NCBI GenBank assembly: GCA_040508545.1
Contig: JBEVMR010000037.1
Coordinates: 1-45,091, forward strand
DNA: 45,091 nucleotides
Direction of reading: 5' to 3'
Origin: VRUE01 sp040508545
GTDB taxonomy: Bacteria > Actinomycetota > Thermoleophilia > Solirubrobacterales > 70-9
Within the stretch, counting starts at the first letter, position 1, and each line of letters opens with the position of its first letter. Position numbers and translations under genes: made by a program. The notes below the pieces were generated by a model. That model was not told the DNA's origin and searched no databases. It saw only the letters and a list, made by a program, of their open reading frames with translations. Below are positions 36,507 to 44,979 of the stretch, one piece after another.

Positions 36507-38356
36507 GCGATTTCGCCGTCACCGACTTCGTGCCAACGGAGGCAGCCCGCTACGAGCGACGCATCAGCCAACTTCAGGCCGAGGGGTTCTTCACTGACAG
36601 CATCGAGTCGGCCGTCGAGGGCGCTATCGACAACATCGCGAGCCACGATGCCCGCTCGTTCGTGATTTACGGCGAGCCGCAGAGTGGCAAGACGGAGATG
36701 ATGATTGCGCTCACCGCCCGTCTGCTGGACGAAGGCGCCAAGGTGATCGTCGTTTTGATGAACGACTCCGTGCAGCTCCTCGAGCAGAACTTAGATCGCT
36801 TCCTGCGATCGGGGCTCGATCCGGCGCCCAAGAAGTTCAACGAGATTCTGGACTCGAGCATCGACCTAAAGAGCGGCACTTGGGTGATCTTCTGCAAGAA
36901 GAATTCGGCTGATCTGCAAAAGCTGATCGCAAAGCTCGACGGAGTTTCGGCACGCAGGGTGATCGATGACGAGGCGGATTATGCGACGCCGAATTCGAAA
37001 ATCAACCGGAATGAGAAGACGAAGATCAACGAGTTGGTTGAGGAGCTGCTCGGCGAGGACGGCATCTACATAGGCGTGACCGCAACGCCTGCAAGGCTGG
37101 ATCTAAACAACACTTTCGACAACCAGAATGAGCACTGGGTTGACTTTCCGGTTCACCCGCTCTACACCGGGCAAGAGACCTTTTTCCCGACGACCGCCAG
37201 CGGATTCGAGTTGGCGTTCAAGCTAGAGCTACTGCCCTCCCAGGGCGATGACCCGAAATATCTACGAGCGGCCCTCTTCTCCTTTCTGATCAACGTCGCC
37301 TATCTCAACACTCAGGTGAACACTGGGACCGAGAACTACTGCATGCTGGTGCATACGAGTGGCAAAAAGGTTGATCACACCAAGGATTATCAGCAGATCG
37401 TAAATCTTCTGGGCGCGCTCAAGGACCCGTCACATTCCAAATACGCGACCTACTTAGAAAGTATCTACGTGACGGCGCAGGAACGGTTTCTAGGCCACGA
37501 GCGGGAGATCACCCAGTACATCGTCGATCACATAAATCAATCTGATGTAGTGGTCATGAACAGCGATACGCCGCGAAACGCGGCGCAATATCGACGAGCG
37601 ACGTCGCCGGCTGCGCTGTTCACCGTTGCGATCGGGGGGAACATAGTTTCACGAGGGGTCACTTTCGACAATCTACTTTCGATGTTCTTTACTCGTGACG
37701 TAAAACACAAAATTCAACAGGACACCTACATCCAGCGTGCTCGGATGTTCGGCACCCGGGGTGGATACCTGAAGTACTTCGAGCTCCACATTCCTAAACA
37801 TCTCTACTTTGACTGGCAGAAGTGTTTTGTGTTTCACCAGCTATCCTTGAGCTTCATTCGCGCCAAGCAGCGAAGCCCGATTTGGCTCGAGGATCCCCGT
37901 ATCGCCGCTGTGGCGGGGGCCAGCATCGATCAGGCCGCCGTCGCAGTTGACAGCGGCGAGATGAGTTGGGCGAAGTTCGAGTACGACCCTGAGGTCGACG
38001 AAATCGTCGAGGGATCTGGTGCGCCGGGCGAGCGGCTTCAGGCACTGGCAGAGCTGGTTGGCGAGGGCGCGCTGCCTGCGCATGTCCTAGCCTTTGTAGA
38101 CAGCTTCAACCTCGGCCCAAATTCAATCGCCCTGCACAAGACCACGACGCTCGGCCGAAGCTACGGGAGCGAGGAGGAGCGAAACGAGATCAGGCGTCGG
38201 CGAGGGTTCATCTCGACCAACGCCTTGGAGAAGGATCGCTTTCCTAAAGCGATCCATCACCTCAAGGTTTTCAAAAACGAGTCTGGGCAGGCGCGTGTCT
38301 TCTACAAATACACCCCCGAGATGGGCAGCATCCGCTTCTTAAAAAATTTGAAATGA
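36503..38356 (+). CDS. Z1-domain superfamily 2 ATPase
   Basis: 617 aa. Walker A YGEPQSGKTEMMIAL (56-70), DEAD-type Walker B RVIDDEADYATP (152-163), GVTATPARLD (191-200), and the Z1 signature AIGGNIVSRGVTFDNLLSMF (376-395) followed by DTYIQRARMFGTRGGYLKYF (407-426). Z1 ATPases are found with DNA methyltransferases, MutL-like ATPases and nucleases in restriction-type loci. Here it sits between a methyltransferase and a 144-aa protein with 4-bp overlaps at both ends. No nuclease motif seen within it. Codon use is visibly less GC-rich than in the core region, suggesting transfer. Confidence 0.9.
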   Translation: MSDFAVTDFVPTEAARYERRISQLQAEGFFTDSIESAVEGAIDNIASHDARSFVIYGEPQSGKTEMMIALTARLLDEGAKVIVVLMNDSVQLLEQNLDRFLRSGLDPAPKKFNEILDSSIDLKSGTWVIFCKKNSADLQKLIAKLDGVSARRVIDDEADYATPNSKINRNEKTKINELVEELLGEDGIYIGVTATPARLDLNNTFDNQNEHWVDFPVHPLYTGQETFFPTTASGFELAFKLELLPSQGDDPKYLRAALFSFLINVAYLNTQVNTGTENYCMLVHTSGKKVDHTKDYQQIVNLLGALKDPSHSKYATYLESIYVTAQERFLGHEREITQYIVDHINQSDVVVMNSDTPRNAAQYRRATSPAALFTVAIGGNIVSRGVTFDNLLSMFFTRDVKHKIQQDTYIQRARMFGTRGGYLKYFELHIPKHLYFDWQKCFVFHQLSLSFIRAKQRSPIWLEDPRIAAVAGASIDQAAVAVDSGEMSWAKFEYDPEVDEIVEGSGAPGERLQALAELVGEGALPAHVLAFVDSFNLGPNSIALHKTTTLGRSYGSEEERNEIRRRRGFISTNALEKDRFPKAIHHLKVFKNESGQARVFYKYTPEMGSIRFLKNLK

Positions 38357-38787
38357 TCCAAACGATCGAGCGCTACCACGGTGCGGTGCTTGCGCGACTC
38401 GTTCGGGATGGAAGAGCGCCGACGATCAGTCTCGCGGTCCACCCACGTTGTCCCGCTGCCTACGTGTTGGAGGACGAGGTTGCTGTATACGTCAAGTACT
38501 CCACCAGCCGGTTAAGCCCCTGGACCTTCGGCTTCAAGTCGGAGCATCGAAACGAAATCGCGAACCTTCGGAAGGAGCTGCGAGAGGTGTTCGTAACTCT
38601 TGCGTGTGGCTTCGACGGCGTCGTGTGCCTTGGCTCTGATGAGTACCAGCAGATTGGGCCCAGTGGCTCAATCCGAGTCGCGCGGCAGCCTCGTCAGAAG
38701 TACGTGGTCAGAGGTAGCTCTCGCAAGAGCCTCGTACGGATAGGAAACAATGAGTTTCCAACGAAGGTTTTTGCCGCCATAGGCTAG
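38353..38787 (+). CDS. Small conserved protein of the MTase-Z1 operon (candidate effector or nuclease subunit)
   Basis: 144 aa, ATG overlapping the Z1 stop by 4 bp. Conserved-looking features: AAYVLEDEVAVYVKYST, SRLSPWTFGFKSEHRNEI, and FVTLACGFDGVVCLGSDEY. I recall similar KYS-x-RLSPW-x-F proteins beside restriction genes but cannot name the family. Alternating beta strands and acidic/Lys positions would suit a PD-(D/E)XK-like fold, which is only a guess. By position it is the one unassigned member of a complete operon and the likeliest effector. Confidence 0.8.
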   Translation: MIQTIERYHGAVLARLVRDGRAPTISLAVHPRCPAAYVLEDEVAVYVKYSTSRLSPWTFGFKSEHRNEIANLRKELREVFVTLACGFDGVVCLGSDEYQQIGPSGSIRVARQPRQKYVVRGSSRKSLVRIGNNEFPTKVFAAIG

Positions 38788-38858
38788 GAAGCTAGCTGCG
38801 GTCTCACATCGGGTCGGTCCTGGCTTAGCTGGAGGATGCGATGGCGAGCCGGACCCCA

Positions 38859-39296
38859 TTAGCCGATCTTTTCCGCCAGCTCGACGATGATTCCCTCGGG
38901 ACCGCGGACGTAGCAGAGCCGGTAGCTGTTCTCGTAGCGCACCAGCTCGCCGACGAGCTCAGTGCCTCGGGCTTGTAGGCCGGCGACTACGGCGTCGATG
39001 TCCTCGACGAGGAAGGAGAGGTGGCGGAGGCCTGGGGTGTTCGAGGGTGCGTGCGGGTCGCCGCCCTGCGTCGGCGGCGAGTGGAACTTCACAAGCTCGA
39101 TTTCTCCGTGGCCATCCGGGGTTCGTAGCATCGCTAACTCGGCCTTGGTCCCGTCGAGCGCGATGATGCGGTCTACCCACTCGCCCTCGACCTCGCCCGT
39201 GCCTCCCGGCTCGAGTCCGAGCTCGACGAAAAAGTCGATTGCGGCCTCCAGGTCATCGACCACGATCCCGATGTGTTCCATCTTTTTGATCGCCAT
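38859..39296 (-). CDS. VOC-superfamily (glyoxalase/dioxygenase-like) protein
   Basis: 145 aa from MAIKKMEHIGIVVDDLEAAI. Two beta-alpha-beta-beta-beta modules: the first with HIGIVVDDL and ELAMLRTPDGHGEIELVKFH, the second with GLRHLSFLVEDIDAVVAGL and the final GPEGIIVELAEKIG. Metal ligands are plausible (His8, Glu in EIELV, His in LRHLSF, Glu in IVELAE). Likely a small-molecule lyase or resistance-type enzyme. Convergent with the defence operon. The frame is open upstream to 39335 but the MAIKK start is the natural one. Confidence 0.88.
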   Translation of the reverse strand: MAIKKMEHIGIVVDDLEAAIDFFVELGLEPGGTGEVEGEWVDRIIALDGTKAELAMLRTPDGHGEIELVKFHSPPTQGGDPHAPSNTPGLRHLSFLVEDIDAVVAGLQARGTELVGELVRYENSYRLCYVRGPEGIIVELAEKIG

Positions 39297-39527
39297 GTGC
39301 TCGATGGTAGGGAGGCATCCGCCTGACGGTCGCATTTGGGTCGCATCGCCGCTGCGATCCCGCTCGCTGCGCGGACGAGTTCCGTCCTTTCAATCTGGCG
39401 GAGTTTGGCTCTGTAGAGCGGATCAGGGCGGGGACGGTCCCTAGGGAGCCCATCTCCTGGGCGGAAAGGTAGCGCGAGAGGTGTCAGAACGGTAGTGTAA
39501 ATAGCGTCGAAATGGTAGTCTGAACTC

Positions 39528-40823
39528 GTGCCCGACGGAACTCGAATGCCACGGAAGTACCTGCAAAGGGTTGTAGACATGGAGCTCGAGGAGTTGGCGA
39601 GCTCGCTTCCCGCAGTGGCGATTGCGGGCGCCAAAGGCGTCGGCAAGACCGCGACCGCGAGCCGGCGGGCAACCACCGTTCATGCCCTCGATGATCCCGC
39701 GCAACGCAGCGTTGCTCGCGCCGACCCCGCGCGGCTACTGGACTACGACCCGCCGATCTTGATCGACGAGTGGCAGTACGTGCCTGGGTGCTGGGACCTC
39801 GTGCGCCGGGCCGTCGACGCCGGCGCCGATCCAGGCCGTTTTCTCCTGACCGGCTCGGCAACTCCGGCCGAAGTGGAGACTCATTCCGGTGCGGGTCGGA
39901 TCGTCAGCATCCGGATGCGGCCGCTGGCACTGTCCGAGCGCGGCATCGGGCAGCCCTCGGTAAGCCTGCACGAGTTGTTGGCCGGTGAGCGGCCGCCTGT
40001 TGAGGGGCGCACGGACTTGAGGGTCAATGACTACGTCCGGGAGATCCTGCACTCGGGCTTCCCCGGTCTGCGCCACCTCTCGGGCCGGCCGCTGCGGGCC
40101 CAGCTGGATGGCTACCTCAGTCGGATCGTCGATCGTGACTTCCCCGAGTTGGGGCATCCGATCCGCAATCCGGCCGCGTTGCGGCGCTGGATGACCGCGT
40201 ACGCGGCGGCTTCGTCCACCACTGCCTCTTTCGAGACGATCAGGGACGCCGCGACCGGGGGGGAAGGTGAGAAGCCGGCCAAGACCACCACTCAGCCCTA
40301 CCGCGATGTGCTCGAGCGACTCTGGATACTGGACCCCGTACCTGCATGGATGCCGACTCGAAATCGCATCCGGCGCCTGTCGAGTCCTCCCAAGCACCAG
40401 CTTGCCGACCCCGCTCTGGCTGCGCGACTCCTCGGTCTCGATGCAGACGCGCTCCTGTCCGGAGGAGAGTCCGGCCCTCCGATCCCGCGGGACGGAACGC
40501 TGCTAGGTGCGCTGTTCGAGTCTCTCTGCACTCTGTCGCTGCGCGTGTACGCCCAGGCATCGGAGGCTGGGGTCTTCCATCTTCGAACGAGCGGTGGAGA
40601 GCACGAGGTCGATCTCATCATCGAGCGGGAAGACGGGCGCGTCCTCGCAGTTGAGTTCAAGCTGACCCGCGACATCGCCAACGATGACGTCCGCCATTTG
40701 AATTGGCTTGCCGGACAACTCGGCGACTCACTGATCGACGCAGTGGTTGTCAATACCGGTGAAGAGGCGTACCGGCGCCCGGACGGTATCGCTGTCGTGC
40801 CGGCGGCTCTGATCGGTGCTTAG
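39528..40823 (+). CDS. AAA ATPase with DUF4143 / nuclease-like C-terminal domain
   Basis: 431 aa, GTG start. Walker A IAGAKGVGKTAT (32-43), Walker B ILIDEWQYVPG (77-87), sensor FLLTGSAT (105-112), then the DUF4143 domain with VREILHSGFPGLRHLSGRPL and a C-terminal module where GEHEVDLIIEREDGRVLAVE leads into FKLT, a D-x(n)-E-x-K pattern of PD-(D/E)XK nucleases. Such solitary ATPases are common in mobile regions; a role in defence or element maintenance is suspected but unproven. Confidence 0.88.
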   Translation: MPDGTRMPRKYLQRVVDMELEELASSLPAVAIAGAKGVGKTATASRRATTVHALDDPAQRSVARADPARLLDYDPPILIDEWQYVPGCWDLVRRAVDAGADPGRFLLTGSATPAEVETHSGAGRIVSIRMRPLALSERGIGQPSVSLHELLAGERPPVEGRTDLRVNDYVREILHSGFPGLRHLSGRPLRAQLDGYLSRIVDRDFPELGHPIRNPAALRRWMTAYAAASSTTASFETIRDAATGGEGEKPAKTTTQPYRDVLERLWILDPVPAWMPTRNRIRRLSSPPKHQLADPALAARLLGLDADALLSGGESGPPIPRDGTLLGALFESLCTLSLRVYAQASEAGVFHLRTSGGEHEVDLIIEREDGRVLAVEFKLTRDIANDDVRHLNWLAGQLGDSLIDAVVVNTGEEAYRRPDGIAVVPAALIGA

Positions 40824-41006
40824 GCGTGTCTCGCGAAAGGACGCCGCGCACATTTTTCGTGTAATGAGGAAGAATGCGGGCATGAGGGTCACCAGCACGC
40901 TCCCTCATGGTCCCCCGACGGCTCCACGATCGTCTTCCAGAGCGACCGGCTCTCCGTTTTCCCGACGAGCGCACCGGATCTGTAGGTCGGCTGCGATGGT
41001 GAACTC

Positions 41007-41342
41007 GTGGTCGCGATGGCACTGGTCGAGCCGTACCGCGAGCGCCACGGCGCCGGTACGGTCCGCCCCCACGCAGGACACGTCTCAATGGTGTTTGTCG
41101 ATCCGAAATGCTGGGGACGCGGCGTTGGCAGCCGATTGCTGGACGCTTTACACGGGGAGATGCGAGCACGCGACTGGAGGACCTCCTCCCTCTGGACACG
41201 CTCGAACAACGAAAGGGCCCGACGGCTATACGAGGGCCGCGGCTACAGCCTGACCGATGACGTCAAGTACCTTCGCGATAAGGAGATCGTTCGCTATGAA
41301 CTCCAAATCGGGGGCAGCTTAGGGTCACATCCCGCCTCCTGA
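41007..41342 (+). CDS. GNAT acetyltransferase, N-terminally truncated
   Basis: 111 aa from a GTG. It contains the acetyl-CoA site FVDPKCWGRGVGSRLLDAL and the C-terminal SLWTRSNNERARRLYEGRGY. The family normally has another 40-60 residues before this. In the same frame, TAG at 40983-40985 interrupts an otherwise plausible extension (VGCDGELVVAMALV directly follows the stop). It is probably a decayed gene, or a short one using the GTG. Confidence 0.65.
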   Translation: MVAMALVEPYRERHGAGTVRPHAGHVSMVFVDPKCWGRGVGSRLLDALHGEMRARDWRTSSLWTRSNNERARRLYEGRGYSLTDDVKYLRDKEIVRYELQIGGSLGSHPAS

Positions 41343-41368
41343 CGTCAGAGAGGCCTTGATTTCTCTCG

Positions 41369-42103
41369 ATGACTTATTTATCATCGGCATTGATGGATGC
41401 TAAGGAAATCATGAAGGCGCTCGACGCGTTCCAGGATGTCGAGAAGAAGATGGAGCTGCTGAACGCGCGCATTGATCGCGCCACTCGCGCGCCACTCGCT
41501 CGCATCGATCAATACTTCAACGATTCTGTGGCGCGCTATCGGGAGGCCGTCGACCGTGCGCTCCCGCAGAGCCAGACCTCGTTCGAACGGTTCCAAGAGG
41601 CAACAGCGGGCCTCGATCGGCACCAGTTCAACCGCGTCAGCCGCGTCCTCGACGGATGGCTAAGCCAAGCCCCGATCGATGAGGCGCACAGCTTCCAGGC
41701 GCACAGCTTCCAGGCGCACAGCTTCCCCGGGCCATTCTTCGCCTGGATCAGCCGTCGGCGCCAACTCAGCTCATTCGAGCTGTACCTGCGGCGCGCTCAT
41801 GAGCATCCGGCAGTCGCTCGCGGGCACAGTGGGAGGCGGCTTTGGTTCGAGGAGTGGCGGCAGGTTCTTCTGCTCGCCGTTGCGGACGGGTTCAGCTTCG
41901 GCCGCATCCGGGCGGCGGCTCACGGCTCATCGCCGCCGCGGCGGCGTCATGCGTCGCCGTGGCCACGTCCGCCGCAGCAGACAGCCGTCCGCCATCGCTT
42001 CGCGGAGCGCCTCCATCACACGATCTTCACCCATGGCCCAACTCCTGGACCGCTTCCAAGTCGTCCTGTTAACGGGGGCGGGTCGCTGGCGCCTACTGGC
42101 TGA
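41369..42103 (+). CDS. Hypothetical protein of doubtful coding status
   Basis: 244 aa open frame. The first 110 residues look coding: helical and charged (EIMKALDAFQDVEKKMELLN, TSFERFQEATAGLDRHQFNR). A run AHSFQAHSFQAHSFPG follows, encoded by a 15-bp tandem repeat, and after about residue 180 the sequence becomes Pro/Arg/His-rich, as out-of-frame GC-rich DNA does. The true gene may end or shift frame inside. No family recognised. Confidence 0.4.
   Translation: MTYLSSALMDAKEIMKALDAFQDVEKKMELLNARIDRATRAPLARIDQYFNDSVARYREAVDRALPQSQTSFERFQEATAGLDRHQFNRVSRVLDGWLSQAPIDEAHSFQAHSFQAHSFPGPFFAWISRRRQLSSFELYLRRAHEHPAVARGHSGRRLWFEEWRQVLLLAVADGFSFGRIRAAAHGSSPPRRRHASPWPRPPQQTAVRHRFAERLHHTIFTHGPTPGPLPSRPVNGGGSLAPTG
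41683..41727 (+). repeat. Three tandem copies of a 15-bp unit
   Basis: GGCGCACAGCTTCCA repeats at 41683, 41698 and 41713 (last base differs in the third copy). In frame it encodes repeated AHSFQ. Confidence 0.85.
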
Positions 42104-42140
42104 CTAGCACCGGCTCGTCTCCGAGCAAAGGAGATGAGTC

Positions 42141-42533
42141 ATGCCAAGCCCATTTTTCGAGTGCAACGACATCCAATTCCACACCGTCGCCTCCCAGCCC
42201 GAGGCCTTCATCGCCGAGCTCACGCCGGCCGATCAGGCGAAGCTTGCGGTCGCCTGCGAGGCGATAGCCAACGCCTATGCCGAAAACACCCCGCAGGTTC
42301 GCTCACGGCTCGTTCGCGGCGCGAAGCTACACGACCTGTTTGCGATCTTCGTCGACTGGCCGGGATCTGCCCGAGCGACGGTGCTGCTCGCCCGCCGGGA
42401 CGGCAACCGAGTCCTGGTTGCTCGCGGGCTGGAGACCGACGATGGGCGGATTGCCCGGCGCGATGTGGAGCGTGCCGAACGGGCGCTGGTGGAGGCGCGG
42501 GGGAATGACGGCAGGAAAGGAGACCGCGGATAG
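42141..42533 (+). CDS. HigB/Gp49-like toxin of a type II toxin-antitoxin pair
   Basis: 130 aa. AAAGGAGA lies 7 bp before the ATG. RelE-superfamily pattern: SRLVRGAKLHDLFAIFVDWP, ARATVLLARRDGNRVLVARG, then IARRDVERAERALVEA, where the core basic strand and terminal helix match Gp49-like mRNA interferases. Toxin gene first and antitoxin second is the HigBA order. The next gene starts 29 nt before this stop. Activity is inferred from family and gene order. Confidence 0.75.
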   Translation: MPSPFFECNDIQFHTVASQPEAFIAELTPADQAKLAVACEAIANAYAENTPQVRSRLVRGAKLHDLFAIFVDWPGSARATVLLARRDGNRVLVARGLETDDGRIARRDVERAERALVEARGNDGRKGDRG

Positions 42534-42930
42534 GGTCGAGGCCGCCGGCGTCGAGAGAGAGGATCCGGCCCGACTCGTCTACGAGCAGGAGCGCCTTTTC
42601 AGCCAGGCCGTCGAGACGATCGCCGGCCTGCTCGAGGAGCAGGGTGTGAGCCAGCGCGAGCTCGCCGCACGGGTCGGTCGCGATCAGGCGCAGATCAGCC
42701 GTCTGCTAGGCGGCGCCGACAACACCAGTCTGAAATCACTTGCCCGATTCGGCTACGGGCTTGGGGTTCGCCTGGTGATCGTCGGGGTGCCGTTCGAGAG
42801 CCGCGAGGGCACCCCTGCCGCCGCTGATCCCCCGATCCCAGAGTGGCTTGCAACTCAACGCGAGCGGCGCGCAAGCGAAGTGCCTGCCGTAGCGCCGCCC
42901 GCTGTCCGCAGGGCGGCTCCGGAGTCGTAG
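42505..42930 (+). CDS. XRE-family antitoxin (HigA-like)
   Basis: 141 aa from MTAGKETADRVEAAGVE, overlapping the toxin by 29 nt. Helix-turn-helix: FSQAVETIAGLLEEQGVSQR, ELAARVGRDQAQISRLLGGA, followed by TSLKSLARFGYGLGVRLVIV. The C-terminal 40 residues are Pro/Ala-rich and probably disordered. It should neutralise the toxin and repress the pair. Confidence 0.8.
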   Translation: MTAGKETADRVEAAGVEREDPARLVYEQERLFSQAVETIAGLLEEQGVSQRELAARVGRDQAQISRLLGGADNTSLKSLARFGYGLGVRLVIVGVPFESREGTPAAADPPIPEWLATQRERRASEVPAVAPPAVRRAAPES

Positions 42931-42971
42931 GGGAGAGCCGGCCAGGCGATCGGTCGCGTGCATTGCTTGGC

Positions 42972-44462
42972 CTAGACGTCGGCCTGGCGGGGCAGCCGGA
43001 CGGACGTCCGCAGGTCGGTGGCGTCCCCGGTCAGCGGCTGGAAGCGCAGCGACAGTTGCAGGCGCCGCCAGCGGGTCTCGAGGCGGTTGCGCACCTCGGC
43101 TGAGAGTCGGCAGGTGAGTATGAGGATCCCGGCTGCGTTGGCTCGACGGGTAGTGGAGCAGGCGGTAAGGGAGCCGCTGGCCGTGGCGAGCTCGGCGCGC
43201 TGGGTCAGCTTGCCGGGGCCGGAGACCGAGGCGCGCACGGTCAGCACGCCGCGGTCGAGTTGGGAGCGGTCGAACGTGAGTCGCTTGGAGAGCTTCGCGG
43301 TAGGCGGCGGGGTTGGATCCGGCGCCGGCGCGGCGCTGGTCGTCCCACCCGTGGACACCACCGGTTTGCTTTCGGGCTCGCTCGGCTCTTCGTCCTTCGG
43401 GAGCCATTTGGCAAGTTCTTCCGACCGCAGTTCCAGGAACTCGAGGAGATCTTCGACCGAGCTTTCGATTTCGTCGGCGCCGAAGGGCTCCCGCGTGGAG
43501 TTGGTTATTTCGAACTCCTGCCAGGGCGCCACCAGGTCGGCGAGTTGTTCGGTGCGTGCCGGCAGCTCCGCAGCCAGTTCGTCGACCCCGATGAGCTCCT
43601 CGGCGTACTTGACGAGGCAGGCTTCTTCGGCCAAGCACTGCTCGAACAGCGTCCCTCCATCGTCGTCAAACAGATGCCAGTAGCGATAGAAGGTCTGGTC
43701 GGTCCCCCAGGGCAGCACCTGGAAGACGCCGGCCGGGTCGCTGTACAGGAAGTGGTTGTTGTTGTTCTGACCCGAGTAGCCGTCCCAGTGGGCGATGTAT
43801 CGCTCGACCGCCCACTCCCTCGTCATCTGGTCGACGTCGGCGACGGGCACCATCCGCTCCGCGAAGCCGGGCGAGGTGAGGTTGGCGGCCGTGATCAGCG
43901 CTTCGAGGTCGGAGAGCTCCGCCTCGTCTCCCTCGTCCACCTCGTACATGCCGGCGCTTCCCGGCGCGAGGTCGACCCCCGCCGGGCCCTCGTAGAGGTG
44001 CTGTGGATCGTCGAAATCGCCGAAGGCGCGCTTCAGGGCGACGTCGTCCATCGTCTCGACGTTGAGGTGAAGGCCGTAGTCGGTGCCGTTCAGCCACACA
44101 TAGGCGTAGCCGGTGCGGGGGGCGACGACATCGGAGGCGCGGAAGGTCTCGTAGGAGAGCACCTCGCGGATCATCGAGGGGTCCTGAACCATGCTGTTGA
44201 GGGTGAGGTTCTTCAGCCCGAGGAATTTCTGGCCTTTGACGAACTCGGCAAACTTGACTTTGAAGGCCGCCTTGCCGTCGAGTCCCTGAAAGGAGCCGGA
44301 GCCCTTGAGCCGGACGCCAACCGTGATCGGGGCCGAGTACGTGCCGATCGTGCCGGGAGTGCCGCCGCTCTCGGCGATGGCGAAGGTGCCTTCGACGTAC
44401 TCGTCGGGGACGTCTTCCAGTTCTTCCACCGAAGCCTGGGGCAGCTGCAGGTCGATCGCCAC
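42972..44462 (-). CDS. CotH-kinase-family secreted protein (frameshifted from its signal peptide)
   Basis: 496 aa in the main frame from a GTG. CotH features: SAPITVGVRLKGSGSFQGL, LGLKNLTLNSMVQDPSMIRE, TGYAYVWLNGTDYGLHLNVE, and the catalytic-type region HWDGYSGQNNNNHFLY with VLPWGTDQTFYRYW. A Pro/Ser/Glu linker and a C-terminal beta-rich domain (about 390-496) follow. CotH enzymes phosphorylate extracellular proteins. The GTG is not a true protein start: a signal peptide is encoded just upstream in another frame (44463-44581). One extra base in the AAAAA run at 44463-44467 would join them. Real frameshift or sequencing error. Confidence 0.85.
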   Translation of the reverse strand: MAIDLQLPQASVEELEDVPDEYVEGTFAIAESGGTPGTIGTYSAPITVGVRLKGSGSFQGLDGKAAFKVKFAEFVKGQKFLGLKNLTLNSMVQDPSMIREVLSYETFRASDVVAPRTGYAYVWLNGTDYGLHLNVETMDDVALKRAFGDFDDPQHLYEGPAGVDLAPGSAGMYEVDEGDEAELSDLEALITAANLTSPGFAERMVPVADVDQMTREWAVERYIAHWDGYSGQNNNNHFLYSDPAGVFQVLPWGTDQTFYRYWHLFDDDGGTLFEQCLAEEACLVKYAEELIGVDELAAELPARTEQLADLVAPWQEFEITNSTREPFGADEIESSVEDLLEFLELRSEELAKWLPKDEEPSEPESKPVVSTGGTTSAAPAPDPTPPPTAKLSKRLTFDRSQLDRGVLTVRASVSGPGKLTQRAELATASGSLTACSTTRRANAAGILILTCRLSAEVRNRLETRWRRLQLSLRFQPLTGDATDLRTSVRLPRQADV

Positions 44463-44581
44463 AAAAACGTGGTCGGTTCATAGAGCGAGTCTGCGGTAAG
44501 CGCTGCATGCGCGGGGGCGGCCCCTCCCGCCATCGCGAGCAGGAGCACCGCAAAGAGGCAGGTCAGTTTCAGATGACTCAT
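44463..44581 (-). pseudogene. Detached signal-peptide segment of the CotH gene
   Basis: ATG at 44581 with GAGG 4 bp upstream encodes a classic signal peptide MSHLKLTCLFAVLLLAMAGG, cleavage after APAHA, then LTADSLYEPTTF. Continuing in frame gives a nonsense tail; adding one T in the run encoding TTT-TT joins it to VAIDLQLPQAS of the CotH body. Confidence 0.75.
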
Positions 44582-44979
44582 CGTTCCTCGTTCGTTCTCT
44601 CGGTTAGGTGAATGGCGGCCGTTGCGTCCCTGCGGCCGACCACCGTGGGGCGAGCAAGATATTTGACCGCGGTCAGTTTTGTGGCCGTGGCGTCGAGCTG
44701 CAACGGACTGGTCCGCGAAGTACGCGAGTTCCTCGCAATCGCATTACAGCCGCGTACCTGAAGCGTGAACATCAATTGCAGAGCCATTCTCGTTCCACCC
44801 CGGCCCCCTGGGTCGTTCGAGAAACACAACCTTTTTCTTGACGTTTAGAACATCTTCTGTTTCATTTGTGCCTGGTTCATGTACGAAGTAGTTCAGGGAA
44901 CAGGGACATAACCGAGCTTCATGGAGTCGCTGAGGGAGCGGCCGGCAGAGGGGCTCACGGGACAAGGAGAAGAGATTTG
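44582..44979. other. Intergenic region with a 12-bp palindrome
   Basis: 398 bp between divergent genes. It has no convincing ORF and is less GC-rich than the genes around it. TGACCGCGGTCA (44664-44675) is a perfect palindrome and could be an operator. TTGACG at 44838-44843 with TTCATT 17 bp later is a weak promoter candidate for the last gene. Confidence 0.5.

Noticed and set aside
40905..40985. TolB/PD40 propeller motif (SWSPDGSTIVFQSDR) before the GNAT gene
   Set aside because: It is a single short frame ended by TAG with no second blade; likely chance or debris.
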